Source: Cheiracanthium punctorium (Eukaryota; Arthropoda; Arachnida; Araneae; Cheiracanthiidae). Taken from it: a stretch of DNA of 64,000 bases. The notes beneath the pieces are model-generated. The model was not told where the DNA came from and made no database searches. It was given only the letters and a program-made list of their open reading frames with translations. Made by a program: the position numbers and the translations under genes. This document shows positions 10,972-22,136 of the stretch, piece after piece (position 1 is the first letter of the stretch; every line of letters starts with the position of its first letter). The DNA is taken from the NCBI GenBank assembly GCA_038373885.1, contig JAWZYV010018278.1:1-64000 (forward strand), in the 5' to 3' direction.

Positions 10972-13122
10972 GTAAATTATGTTTTTGATAAAAATGTAAG
11001 TAAAGCATATATGTGAATTCTTTTTTATAAAGAAATTCCCGACAGCGAAAATTTTAGTCGGAAATCATAACCAAAGTTTAATTTAAAGTATTCTATTTAT
11101 TAGGAATTTTTATTGCATTTCCGATTTTTCAGGAAACTTTCAACTTTACCTTAAAAAAATGTTCACCTATTGTGTATTTTACTTGACTGTCCAGCAATGA
11201 TTTTGATTGAAATAATGAGAAATGTGCATATAAAATAAATTATTTCCTCTCTCCTGTATGGAATCAAAAGGAAATAGAACTTTATTATAAAAACAATATG
11301 AGAATTTTTTTTGATTAACTAGGCATTATACACTAAAATAATATTGTTAAATATTGGTCTATAAATTAATTTTATTTGAAAATTTGTGTAAAAAATATTC
11401 TCTAGTGTCTTTTAATCCTCCATTTTATCTAATCGAAATTTACATCTAAGAAAATTACACGTCGTCTTTTTCCTTAAATTAAAATAATGTTGTAGTTGCA
11501 TGAAAAAATATATTTTAACATAGTAAAGTATTTCTCAACAACCCAACAAAAACATTTTTTCATTTCATTATTCAGCGCATTATAAATGACAAGATGGGAT
11601 TTGTATTCCCTGGCAAAAAAAATTGTTTTTAAAATCCTCCTATTATTTATCAAAATATGGAAAAAAAATTTTAAGAAGAATTCGGGTATTATAAATAAAA
11701 CCACCTCAGAACGGGATTAAGCTAGGTAACTAAATGAAATGTACAAGTAATTAATTTTAAACTTGTTATTTTTTTCTTGCATTCAAAGTTTTACACAAAA
11801 GATAAAATTTGCTTTGCATAAAAACAAAATGACGTATATTTTGGTATCCAATGGATCGGACCAAGCTTCAGAAACACTAAAAGAACGTTTAGAATTTTAC
11901 GAAAATGGTCTTTTCAAATTAATTGTGAAATCATAATTGCTGAATGATAATGTGCACTTTTTAAGTAAAATTTTAAAGTAAGCAATCTGTTTTTTATGTA
12001 AAATTCATTATAATTATTGCGTTTTGTCTAGATGCGTTTATAATTATATTCTGCAAATTTTTGCAAGACGCATATAATTTTAATTACTGCATTTAATATT
12101 TCATTAAAGACATTATTAGTTCAACTAATCTGAAAGAAAACACATATGTTATAAATAATAATATTTATATTTGTTACCAGAATTACTTTCATATTTTATC
12201 TTTTCCTTTTAAAATCTTTGTATCATAACAGTTAAATTGAATTATTGCTACTTTTCTAGTAATCTATGTAATTACTTCAAATGAAGTACATTTATTTATT
12301 AAGCTATTAGTTTTCCAATCATCTTCCTAAATGTACTTCTTTAAATTATAAGTTTACGTTGCGATTTATAAAAAAAAGGGCTACAGTAAACTAATGTTGA
12401 GCACTAAAGAAATTTTTAAAACTAAAATCAGCAGTAAAACGTATGTCCCATATTCGAGGGTGGGAATATCCAAAACTTTAACTAGTACAAAGCAGTTGCG
12501 CAAACGCATAAAAAACAAATAGGATTGCACTATAGAATTTTTAACAAGTTTCTTCTAACATAAAGTTGTCTAATCATTTAACTTCGCTCGGCCTCATTGG
12601 AAAAGGCAATGTGGATTGTGCACATCATTTAAAATCAATTTGAAAATTCTCGACTTCTCTGGGAATAGAAAGGTGAAACATATCTTCAATGACTACTCAC
12701 GAATGCAAAACATGATCTTCATGAAAGCTTTTCCGTAAAAAAATTCTTATATAAAAAAAGACTATTCCTGATATGTTTGAAATTGTTGTAGCAAACAAAA
12801 ATTTCACCAGAGGTTATTTCTTCTACCAGCGACAACTCGGGATCGCCAAAATAAGTTAATCACACAAATGGGCAAACTTTATTGAAAATTTGTTTTTGAT
12901 AAAGTTTGACCGCTGAAAGAAATTAATTAATTTCATCTTTAGAGAAAACCGTACAGCACAAAAATGAGGAAATGTAAAACAAATCGAACAAATCCAACTC
13001 TACTTCTCTCGTAGCATGGACTTAAAGCGACGGTACAAATATCACCTGATAGTGGACGATTTAAATAGCGTCTGCATTTCAGAAGGAAGTACTCGTGTAA
13101 GGCATTCGTGTGGATGTATCTT

Positions 13123-13262
13123 CTCAATGATTGCCTACATTAGCGCCGTTTAGCAACTCATAACGTAAAGAGCTCCCTCGCGATGTCGATGCATGGCGCG
13201 TGTGAATAACAGCAAAAACATAATGAATGCTACTCACAGATCCACCTTGCAAGTGTTTTTCG
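13123..13262 (+). repeat. Possible dispersed repeat shared with 7895-8035
   Basis: Intronic copy of the segment described at 7895-8035. The best-matching end is actcacagatccaccttgca. Confidence 0.3.
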
Positions 13263-13300
13263 TTAAGCTTTTTTTTCGAGTACGGTGATGATTTTCTTGT

Positions 13301-13350
13301 TGTTCTAAGTCCATACCTGGCCCATTCCTGTGTTCTAAGTCCATACCTGG
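13301..13350 (+). repeat. 20-bp direct repeat, 30-bp period
   Basis: tgttctaagtccatacctgg occurs exactly at 13301-13320 and 13331-13350, separated by cccattcctg. The copies are perfect, so the duplication is probably recent. Confidence 0.85.
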
Positions 13351-13809
13351 TAGATAGCAACAAAATGCATTGTTAGGCAGAGGCCTTCAAATTTGTTTTG
13401 CCATGGAGCGGATGTGACATGAGGCGATACAGACATTTGTAGTGGTATGGCGATACGAGACCAGCCATTACTGTACAGATTTTAATATTGTTTAGGCATT
13501 CTGTGAGACGAGACAAAGCTTTTTCAACTGCTATATGAGCAGAACGACCTTATTTTTCGTCTCGCGTCCTTCCCTTACTTTGCTCTTCGCGCTCCCTTCT
13601 CGAACTGTATCGATACATGTTTTGGGGCCATGTACGACCCAAGGGTTGGACCTCTCCATTGTTTAAAGTAATCAAGATGTAACAGCAATACAACTCATAC
13701 TCTAAACATCTACATACTTTCCAACTATAAAGCCAGTTTATTATTAGTAGTATTATTACTATTTACTATTATTCTCATCTCAAAAACACTTTTCCGCATT
13801 GTCTCAGTT

Positions 13810-13987
13810 CAGGGACCTACCCAGCAGGGTGGTCCAGGGGGTTCGGACCCTTCCCGAAATTTAGAATTTTGTTAACAAGATAATAATTATGAAATCTTTT
13901 TGTGAAAAATTCTGCCTTTTTCATTGTTTAGACGCTCTCCAAAATTTCAGGACCCTCCTCAAAAAAAAATTTCTGAGTACAAACCTG
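13810..13987. mobile_element. hAT-type MITE in the intron
   Basis: It begins cagggacctacccagcaggg and ends gagtacaaacctg. The flanks tctcagtt (13802-13809) and tcccagtt (13988-13995) match at 7 of 8 positions, consistent with a hAT 8-bp target duplication. The TIRs are short and weak. It is non-coding. Confidence 0.55.
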
Positions 13988-14131
13988 TCCCAGTTTACTA
14001 AACTTAAGAGATTCGGTTTTAATCTTCTGTCACTTCCGAGATCAGTAACTCTCCTTTCAAAGTCTTGTTTTTCAAATTCTAGTCGACTTCTTTTGCATGT
14101 TAATAACACCCCCTTTTACAATGTATTGCAG

Positions 14132-14740
14132 CTGGGCAGTGCAGACGTCCGTGGCATCGTCTGCAAGAAGGAGGACCTCATGAACCTGATGCAAGTTCCC
14201 GTGGCTTGTAACAAAGAGCGTCGAGTATCTTCCCCCGCAGAGCTCATCGTGCCCGTCATTTCCAACCTTCCGACATCTCCAGTTCCGGTGCTCAAGTCGC
14301 CTTCCCTGAAAGTCGCCCCGAACTCTCCGCTGACCCGTGGATCGTTCCGGTCGTCCCGATCCAATTCTCTGGACCCGACCCAGCTGCCGGCAACTTTCCG
14401 CCCCCCTCCTTCTTTCAGGCCGCCCGTCCGCACCGTGGTGCACCCCCCGCCTCCCCCGAGAAAAGTGACTGACGACATCTGCCTGAAAAAGACTGGCACC
14501 TTCCTGGAGGTGGTTCCCGAGGTGAAGCGCCGCCTGTCAGGACCGCTGATCGAAGTGAAGGACCGAATCATCGAGGAGAACGAGGAAGGCAGCGAGGTTC
14601 AGTGGGACGAAGGCAACTTCGTGGATCCCAACCTACTGGGCGGAGCCATAGAGGCCTTCCTCAAAGGCATGGGGCCATCCCCGACTTCGACACCTACTAC
14701 GGATAAGCGAGTTTCTTTCAAGAAGAGTTTGATAAAGTGA
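14132..14740 (+). CDS. Terminal coding exon of the disordered Ser/Arg/Pro-rich protein
   Basis: The exon follows a tgtattgcag acceptor in phase 0 and encodes residues 181-382 of the joined protein, ending TGA. After LGSADVRGIVCKKEDLMNLM come S/T-P sites, R-R-x-S sites at 210-213 and 313-316, and a Phe/Pro-rich stretch. A run of five prolines (285-289), of the SH3/EVH1-ligand kind, follows. The block GNFVDPNLLGGAIEAFLKGM (341-360) looks like a conserved amphipathic segment. The protein closes with KRVSF (372-376), which fits the RVxF docking motif for protein phosphatase 1; Ser375 inside it could gate binding if phosphorylated. These motif readings are inference. GC content is far above the flanks. 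The family is not recognised. Confidence 0.85.
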   Translation: MGSADVRGIVCKKEDLMNLMQVPVACNKERRVSSPAELIVPVISNLPTSPVPVLKSPSLKVAPNSPLTRGSFRSSRSNSLDPTQLPATFRPPPSFRPPVRTVVHPPPPPRKVTDDICLKKTGTFLEVVPEVKRRLSGPLIEVKDRIIEENEEGSEVQWDEGNFVDPNLLGGAIEAFLKGMGPSPTSTPTTDKRVSFKKSLIK

Positions 14741-14874
14741 TTTCTTTTATCCGGTATTACGATCCAAGTTTATGGTGCAGAGAAAACCTGGTTAGGTTTT
14801 ATTGTAAACCTGGATTGTGCCAAAATGTTGAAACAGATTTAAAATGGGATTCACGCTAGAACTATTTAAGTTCT

Positions 14875-14880
14875 AATAAA
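14875..14880 (+). terminator. Polyadenylation signal
   Basis: An AATAAA hexamer lies 135 bp after the stop codon of the two-exon gene, giving a short 3' untranslated region. Other AATAAA hexamers occur further downstream, so alternative ends are possible. Confidence 0.5.
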
Positions 14881-15939
14881 ACCCTGTTAAAAGACTGAGA
14901 TTTGATACTTCTTTCCCATTTTCATTCTATGGAGGTATAAAAACTTTGAACACAAGTATCCTTGCAAAGTTAATATTTTTCTTTTCGTGCTAATATGAAT
15001 TACTTCAAATGTTAATTTGCAAATGAATTCTGGAAGTTTTTCAACTGATAGCTTCATGACTGTTTAAAAAAGCTGTTTAGCTCTGTAATTCTTTTAAAAC
15101 TGGTTTTCTTAAAACTTTCACCATGAATTAATGTTTGAAATGTTTTAGGAAAAACCCAACTCTTTTACGAATTATCAAGTTTATAATTCATTTCTCGTTT
15201 AGAACAAGTCAAGACATTTCTCTTCGATATACTTTCTAAATGCAGTAATGATTTATTATAGTGTATAAATGTTTGTTTATGTATACAAATCATTCATTTT
15301 TTCATATGTAAAACAGACTTTGATAGACGATTAAATGGTAGTTATGCATTACTAAGTGCTAACTGCAAGAAAAAAATTAAAAACGAAATGTAACATTATT
15401 GCTTCATTATTACTCTGACTAATAGTCCAAAATTGGAAGTATCATGGATTTTATAATTTAAAATATCTCATTATGGTAGCTAAAGTACGATATCAACTCT
15501 TGAAATATTTAGAAAAATAAACCTGTACTCATTCTCAGTGCTGAAAATACAGACTTTAATACAGCAACATAAGTGCATAGTTAATATTTCTTCTGATAGT
15601 CATAGGATCCAAAATAAACCTTTGAAAGTCATCATGTACTAGAACTTGAAATCAACTAAGTGAAACGTTAAAAAATGTATTACTATGCTGATGTTCAGAT
15701 AAATCAGTTTTCAAAATAACTTCATATCATACTTCAATAAATCATAACGAATATTTTTCTCATAAGTATTTACAAAAAGTAAATATTCTAGAATACTGAA
15801 AAATTTTATGCATTATATGAGCATTTTTTCAGAATAGCTTGGCCGTATAAATTGTCGTTTTAAAATGAAATAGTATCTGATAGAGCACTGATGAATATGT
15901 AATCATATTTTTAAAAGTTTTATGGTATTTTCGTAATAA

Positions 15940-15992
15940 CAAGATATATATATATATATATCTATATATATATATATATATATATATATCTA
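15940..15992. repeat. AT microsatellite
   Basis: A tandem TA run broken by a tatct unit. It produces a meaningless Ile/Tyr-rich frame on the minus strand. Confidence 0.9.
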
Positions 15993-16154
15993 CTGTACTA
16001 GCTTTACTGGATAAAGAAAAACATTTTATTTGATTGAAGCGAAGCTTTAACAGTAAAACAAAATCACAATTGACCACTGGTCACTCAGTGAACCTCAAAA
16101 TGTCATCTAATTACAGCATGGCAATAAAACTCTGTTGCCTGGCGCAGCAGCTAC

Positions 16155-16615
16155 ACTCTCAAAAATTATTTCACCAATTTACGAAAATTTTACTGTCACC
16201 AGTGCTGCCGGAATATTTCCGTTATTTAACGAATATCCCTTTCTTTTCAACTGAAGAAACTTCTTCAGATTCAACGAAAATTTTTCCACCTCTTCAGATT
16301 TTCGGGAAAGTCTCGCGGAAATATCATGTTTCCAAGGAGTGCGTGAATTATTCGTGGAAAAATGAGGAATTAATTAGTATATAAAGATGCACTCTCAAAA
16401 AGTATTTCTTAAATTCACGGAAATTTTTCGGCAGCTCTGCTACTGAAATATCTCCGTTATTTGACGAATATCATTTTTTTAAATGTAAATTGAAGAAAAT
16501 TCTTCGGATTCAACGAATTTTTTCCTCCTCTTCAAATTTCGGGAAGAAGAATTTACGGTAACATTACGTTTCCATGGAGCATAGAAATTATTCGTTGAAA
16601 AATGAGGCATAAAGA
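16155..16615 (+). repeat. Diverged tandem duplication, 236-bp period
   Basis: Copy 1 (16155-16390) and copy 2 (16391 to about 16615) share the same landmarks in order: actctcaaaaa, a tccgttattt-acgaatat block, cttc-gattcaacgaa, ttcgggaa, cgtttcca-ggag, and gaattattcgt or a close variant followed by gaaaaatgagg and ataaagatg. Divergence is moderate. No coding potential is seen. The unit may be part of an unclassified repeat. Confidence 0.7.
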
Positions 16616-17396
16616 TGAGTTTTTCTGAGTGCGTATTTCCAATTTTGTCAAATCATGTTCCACATATATTGCATTTGAGATACAATCCACTAAGTTATTT
16701 TTATTTGCATTCAGTACTAGTAAAATTAATTTTCTTGTCATGTGTTCATTTTATTTTGCTTCAGAGCTTCGGTTCCACTTCGTCGAAAAATATGTATGCC
16801 ATTAATATCTTACAGAGTAAGAAACTGCCCTTCTGTTTCTTTAAATAATAGCAATTTGTAGCATAGCTTGCAAGCTGACTACTCCAAAATTCAATTCAGT
16901 TTTTCCCAACGTATTATTTCCCAAAGGCATGGAAACGGAATATTTAACTCACTCCCTCCTAAAAAGTGATTTCCCTCTCCTGTCATACAAAAACCTAAAA
17001 CTTAGCACCTCACAAAAAGTATAATCCGCATTAGTTCCTGAATTTTATAAATATAATAATTTAAATAAATCATGTTTCGAAAAGGTCTTCTCTTAAATAT
17101 GTTATTCCCTGCAGTTCGGTACGTAATTATTTTTCTGTAATATTGCTTATGAGTAAAATCATAACTTCAAATATATTTTAACAAAGAATTTTATTTTTTT
17201 TTAAAGAATGATGAAAAGAAAACCCCTAAAGATATTAAAATTTAAAAGAAATTACGTAAGGGAAATCTTTAGAGTACGCTTCAAATTCAAAAATTAAAAT
17301 TTACAAGACAGTTTTGAAATGCATTGTGCAAGTAAATGTCTTATTTTTGTAAAACAAGGGACTTATTTTTTTTATGCAAAGAACTGGTATGTATTA

Positions 17397-17801
17397 GGTT
17401 GTAACGAAAGTTTCCCGCCACCTCAAACATCGTCAGCACGCAGTTCGCGTTGGCGTATTTGCTCATATTTTGTCAAACGATTTTTGGCATTTGGAAGAAA
17501 GAGACTTACTTTATAACACTATGGTGTGAAATCTGTAAAAAATATAGTTATCATTAAGTACAAGGTGTCTCAAATGACACTATCACTCTAGAGGATTAGA
17601 ATCATCATTTACTTCCAGTTGTGTTGCAAAAAGTCAGCTACAAAATATCAACGAATTATGAGTACAGTACAGCTTTAAATACTATTGTTGTATCATATGA
17701 CACTGTGCAGGTTTGGTACCGAAAGTTCAAAAACAATTATCTAAGGAGTTAGAAGTGAGTTTTTCAGGCAGATTTGGCGGAAAACTTTCGTTACAATCTG
17801 A
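17397..17801. mobile_element. Short TA-flanked mariner-type relic
   Basis: The ends are inverted copies. The left reads ttgtaacgaaagtttcccgc and the reversed right reads ttgtaacgaaagttttccgc, near TA dinucleotides at 17395 and 17802. A fragment near 17698-17740 translates to VQVWYRKFKNNY, similar in layout to the helix-turn-helix end of mariner transposases. This is probably an internally deleted mariner. Confidence 0.5.
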
Positions 17802-17803
17802 TA

Positions 17804-20150
17804 TAAGTAGCTGTAGACAGTTTTACAGTAAAAGAGAATGCACAAAAATACTTGCAATGTAATTTAAAATTAAATCTGAAGTTAGATGGGCATATTCTTG
17901 TATCTTAAATTTCTATGAACTAGGCTTTTTTGGAGTTAACATGTCTATAAGTACTGTACTTCTCATAATACAATATTTATCAATGTAAGGTTAAAAGATC
18001 TGAAATACTACGAATTTGTTCAGAAAAAGTTCATTTTTTTAAATTAAATTTTTAAATCAGGTTTGAAGCTATTATTATGATATTTAAGTCTTTTTACTCA
18101 TTTTTTTCTTGTAAATTTTCATTTATAACTGGAAGAAGTTAACTTGTGTTCCTCATTACATAATTAGTTAAATCCTTTATAGAATAATTAAGTCTTTTAC
18201 CATTTATAAGCTGAATTACTACCGGAATCTAGATGCTAATTGTAACTTTCAGGAAAGTTGCAAAAATGAACATCGATTTTATATAACTTTAAAAAAATGA
18301 AAATATATGTAAAAGTATCTGCAATGTGGAACTGTAGAATTAGTATCGATTTTATGAGCACAGTTTTCTAACATTCTTTAATTAGCACAATAAATTATAA
18401 GGTTTATTTTAAAATCAAAATACTTTAGACTTTTAGAAATTCCGTTCTTTAAGTTAAGTTAGTTTTAGAATATACCTGAAGATGACTCGCTATATTTTTA
18501 AACTACTTAAGATATTTCAAATTATAAAAAATCTAACAATGTGATGTTAAAAGATCGAAATGTGTGTTTTGATAAAAAGTTATTCAACAGTTTTTCAAAC
18601 TGAAATAAAATGTGCCCCTGATTTATTTAAAACTATATTTAAACTGACACTGTCTATGTTTGCATTCAGTGGACTTGTGGAAGCTGCATTGAAATGTAAT
18701 TATTCGTTCAGAATAAAATCATTAGTTTAAAGGTTGCGGACTGTGTTATTAGAATAACAGAAAATTGTATACGTTTTAAAACAAGAAATAATAAAATTGC
18801 TAATTACACTGAAAAATGTATTACACAGATTTTTTTAAATTTTATTTCCATAGATAGTTATTTTATGCATGAATGAATTTATATGTAAGGGTTTTAAGTA
18901 CAAGCTGAAGGCCTAAAACTAATAAATTTGTCCACTATATGAAAATGAGCAAACTTTACAACTCTGTAAAACTCGATATTTTTAAGAGGCTTCTTACATA
19001 AATTTATTAATTTCATTTAATAAATATAACACTGGAATAAATTTTGATCCTTTTAGGAAATTCAATTCTTTGCTGTGGATTACAGAAAATACATTGTGGA
19101 TTTGTAAATTTAAAATTGAATGTAGAAGTTCTTATTCTATTACTTTTCCAAAAGCCCGAAATTTTTAAACAAACTGCTGTTACTATATTTCAAAATTACG
19201 AAACTAAATACTTTTATTTAAAACTTCTATTTGATATTTAACCTTTTAATAAATAAATATTTCAAATTTAAAAATTATGTATTGAGATATACGGAAACAA
19301 TGTGTTTGTGTGATTCATTTATGATCAGAAGACGGAGATCTTTTTTTTTTATTTACAAAGATCAGTTATTTTAAATGACATGTAGTCATGTGTAATGTAA
19401 AACTGGAAAATGTGTATATTTATCTAAAAAGTATTTTAATAAATTAGAAATTTAAACTGTTTATAAATACCTATTTTTAAATGTAGCACATAAAATACAT
19501 CATAAATGTCATTGAATCTTTTGTAATTAAGTAAATCTTTCTTTTTTTATTGAAACTTTTTAATAAAAGTTTTCTGAGGTAATGTAACCTAATGTATATT
19601 ACTTCCTTGTAACTCCCAATGCTTGCTATATACAGGAATATATGATATATGTTTGTGCTTAGTAATTTTAAATAAGCTAATACAATCATTATTGAATTTG
19701 TAGCTTTAAACAGACATTGTACATAGTATGTGTATAGACCTGTATTTATATACATTCCCCAGTTCGATCTTTATTGCTTTATGATCATAAAATATGTATG
19801 GTTTAAAAATATATGGGTGATAATTATTCTTGTATTTTATACAGGGAATTGAAATATTCTTTAATAAGATTGTTGTGCGGTTTTGTAATAAATAACCAAG
19901 ATTATATTTATCGCTATACAATTCTTTGAATAGAACTTTTCACTTGTTTTCAATAGTTTGGAGAGCAAAGCTGATTATGAAAATATGAGTTATCTTAACT
20001 TTGCTTAGTACCTTAAATAAATATATTATGGATGTTAATGAACCGATTTATATTTAAAAAGCACAACGGGGTTAAGTACTAGTATTTGTTTTAGAAGAAA
20101 AGTTTTAAAAAAATGAAATATTAAAAAAATACCTAAGCAAATTCGATAAA
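17804..20150. other. AT-rich stretch without recognised gene
   Basis: Very AT-rich with only short chance frames. I see no element ends or splice-bounded exons here. Confidence 0.5.
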
Positions 20151-20152
20151 TA

Positions 20153-21561
20153 CACTGCTGGCCACCCAAATTGCAACACCAAGAAAAACAAGAGATATCA
20201 CAACAAAATTTATTGTGTAGATAACATGTTGACCAAGTAACAAATGATTAAATTTACAGCATTCTATGAAGCGTGGTTCCTGCCAAAATCAGTACCCAGA
20301 GTAGCCGCCGTTGTTGGAGATCACAGCTGCCACACGCCTCGGCATTGATTCAAAGAGACTTTGAATGTGTTCTTGGGGTACAGCAGACCAAGCAGCTTCC
20401 ACACGTTGCCAAAGTTGATCTGGTGTGACAGCTGGGGATGAACTCTGGGTCAGTCGTTGAGCAACCATGGACCACATGTTTTCTATCGGCGAAAGATCCG
20501 GAGAGCGCGCCGGCCAGGGAAGCAATTCAATCTGGTGATTGACGAAGAACCCTTGGACAATGCGTGCCACGTGTGGCCGTGCATTATCCTGCTGAAATAT
20601 GGCTGTTGGCAAGCCCTGAAGGTAAGAAAGGACAACTGGCTCCAACACCTCGGAGATGTAGCGCTGGCTGGTTAAAGTACCGGCAATGCGTACTAGAGGA
20701 GTGCGAGAGAGATATCCGATACCGCCCCATACCATAATACCCGGTGCAGGACCAGTGTGACGGTGCATAATGCAGCTGTTCAGCATCCTCTCTCCACGGT
20801 GTCTCCAGACTCGAATCCGACCGTCAAGGTGTTGCATACAGAAGCGTGACTCGTCAGTAAAGAGAATTTCATTCCATTCTGTCGTCCACATCCTTCTTTC
20901 ATCGCACCATTGGCGGCGGAGACGTCTGTGGTTCCGCGTCAGAGGTAGACAAAGCAACGGACGTCTTGCGGACAGACCATTCTGCTGTAAACGACGTCGA
21001 ATGGTACGCGCAGACACTGGATGATGCGTTACAGACTGAATCTGCTGTGATATGGTTCGTGATGTGACTGAGCGGTCCGTCACTGCCATGCGTACAATCT
21101 GCCTGTCATCACGTGACGTGGTGCACTGAGGTCGATGCGGTCGATCACGTCTGTCCGTCGTACCCTCCTGCACCCAACGATCACATATCCGCATCACAGT
21201 TGTTTGGTTTCGTCCAATACGACGACCGATTTCCCTGAAAGATAACCCACAATCTCGGTATGCCACTATCCTTCCTCTGTCAAACTCGGATACTTGATCA
21301 AAAGATGATCGTTGTTTCCTACGAGGCATAATTTATCGTTTTTTTGAAAAAAAAGCAAGAAAAACACAATTGCTGTACTTGAAACCGTCGAAATCTCCAA
21401 GCCTTAAATAGCGCTTTGAGGTGGCGCCACAGGCGCGCTTGATGTGCGTCTGCGCTGAAATTCTAATCATTTGCATATCTCACCTCAGCTAATGCATGTT
21501 GTAAATTTCATATTATTTGCATGCTTCCTTCAGGGTGTTGCATTTACGATGGCCAGCAGTG
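20153..21561 (-). mobile_element. Complete Tc1-like element
   Basis: The element is 1409 bp and TA-flanked (20151-20152 and 21562-21563). Its 28-bp TIRs start cactgctggcca and match at 24 of 28 positions. One uninterrupted transposase spans most of the interior. It is the best-preserved element in the window and could be autonomous. Confidence 0.95.
20289..21329 (-). CDS. Tc1-like DD34E transposase, 346 aa
   Basis: A single open frame runs from ATG at 21329 to the stop at 20289, the usual length for Tc1 transposases (about 340 aa). Residues 1-55 form the first helix-turn-helix (SFDQVSEFDRGRIVAYRDCG...IGRNQTTVMRICDRW). A basic linker and second DNA-binding region, with SARTIRRRLQ, follow. The catalytic triad is visible: Asp in LFTDESRF, Asp in FQQDNARPH, and Glu in SPDLSPIENMW with 34 residues between the last two, which defines DD34E. 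It binds the element TIRs, excises the DNA and inserts it at TA. No stop or frameshift is seen. Expression would depend on nearby host promoters. Codon use is GC-richer than the flanks, typical of a recent arrival. Confidence 0.95.
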   Translation of the reverse strand: MPRRKQRSSFDQVSEFDRGRIVAYRDCGLSFREIGRRIGRNQTTVMRICDRWVQEGTTDRRDRPHRPQCTTSRDDRQIVRMAVTDRSVTSRTISQQIQSVTHHPVSARTIRRRLQQNGLSARRPLLCLPLTRNHRRLRRQWCDERRMWTTEWNEILFTDESRFCMQHLDGRIRVWRHRGERMLNSCIMHRHTGPAPGIMVWGGIGYLSRTPLVRIAGTLTSQRYISEVLEPVVLSYLQGLPTAIFQQDNARPHVARIVQGFFVNHQIELLPWPARSPDLSPIENMWSMVAQRLTQSSSPAVTPDQLWQRVEAAWSAVPQEHIQSLFESMPRRVAAVISNNGGYSGY

Positions 21562-21859
21562 TACAATAAATATTTATTATGATATTTACTTTAGGCATAC
21601 AATCAAAACTTCAAACATTAATTACTTACACTAATTCAAGCCAGAAATGTTCTGTGTAATAATTATAAGTAACCAAATATTACTCAAGATGTGCAAATTT
21701 AAATAATTATATTTCTAAATTCTAAAATTGGTTATTTTTCCTGAATAGAAACATTTGAATTTATTATCACCCAACCTATGATATAGTCAATATTCATTCC
21801 TTAAAGAACTATAATTAAGTTTAGGAATTTATTTTTAAAATATCATTTTAATGTATTTC

Positions 21860-22136
21860 CAGGGATGAGATTCTTCAGCTTTTAGGCTGATTTCAGCTTT
21901 TTGTGAGTTAAGGGAAATTCACTTTTATGTCTTTTTTCTCTGAAAATTCTGCTTTTTTTGTGAATTTCTGATAGTTGTTATTAATTAACTGTGCAATATT
22001 TTTATCCTGTAGCATGTCCTGATGTTTTACTTCTTAAAACTTTTTTCCACATGCATTAAAAACAATTATCACATGCAGAACTTTTTTGCTCGCGTATGAT
22101 TTCAGTCTTTTTGCTTTTTCGCCAATCTCATCCCTG
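21860..22136. mobile_element. Small TIR element (hAT-like ends)
   Basis: The ends are inverted: cagggatgagattcttcagc at the left and, reversed from the right, cagggatgagattggcgaaa. The pentamer atttc lies directly outside each end and could be a short target duplication. At 277 bp it is T-rich and non-coding. The superfamily is uncertain because a hAT would duplicate 8 bp. Confidence 0.5.

Larger units (their letters stand above)
10972..14131 (+). other. Phase-0 intron
   Basis: It begins gtaaattatg and ends tacaatgtattgcag. The bulk is AT-rich. It holds a more GC-rich segment at about 12980-13640 containing a 20-bp direct repeat, and a hAT MITE at 13810-13987 only about 145 bp before the acceptor. 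Extending the exon-2 frame upstream across the MITE gives a longer open frame from 13889, but that part is intronic. Confidence 0.75.

Noticed and set aside
13889..14131. N-terminal extension of the exon-2 frame
   Set aside because: It overlaps the hAT MITE and is AT-rich. A clear acceptor at 14131 marks the true exon start.
14072..14571. Two minus-strand frames of 123 and 151 codons
   Set aside because: Antisense shadows of the GC-rich terminal exon.
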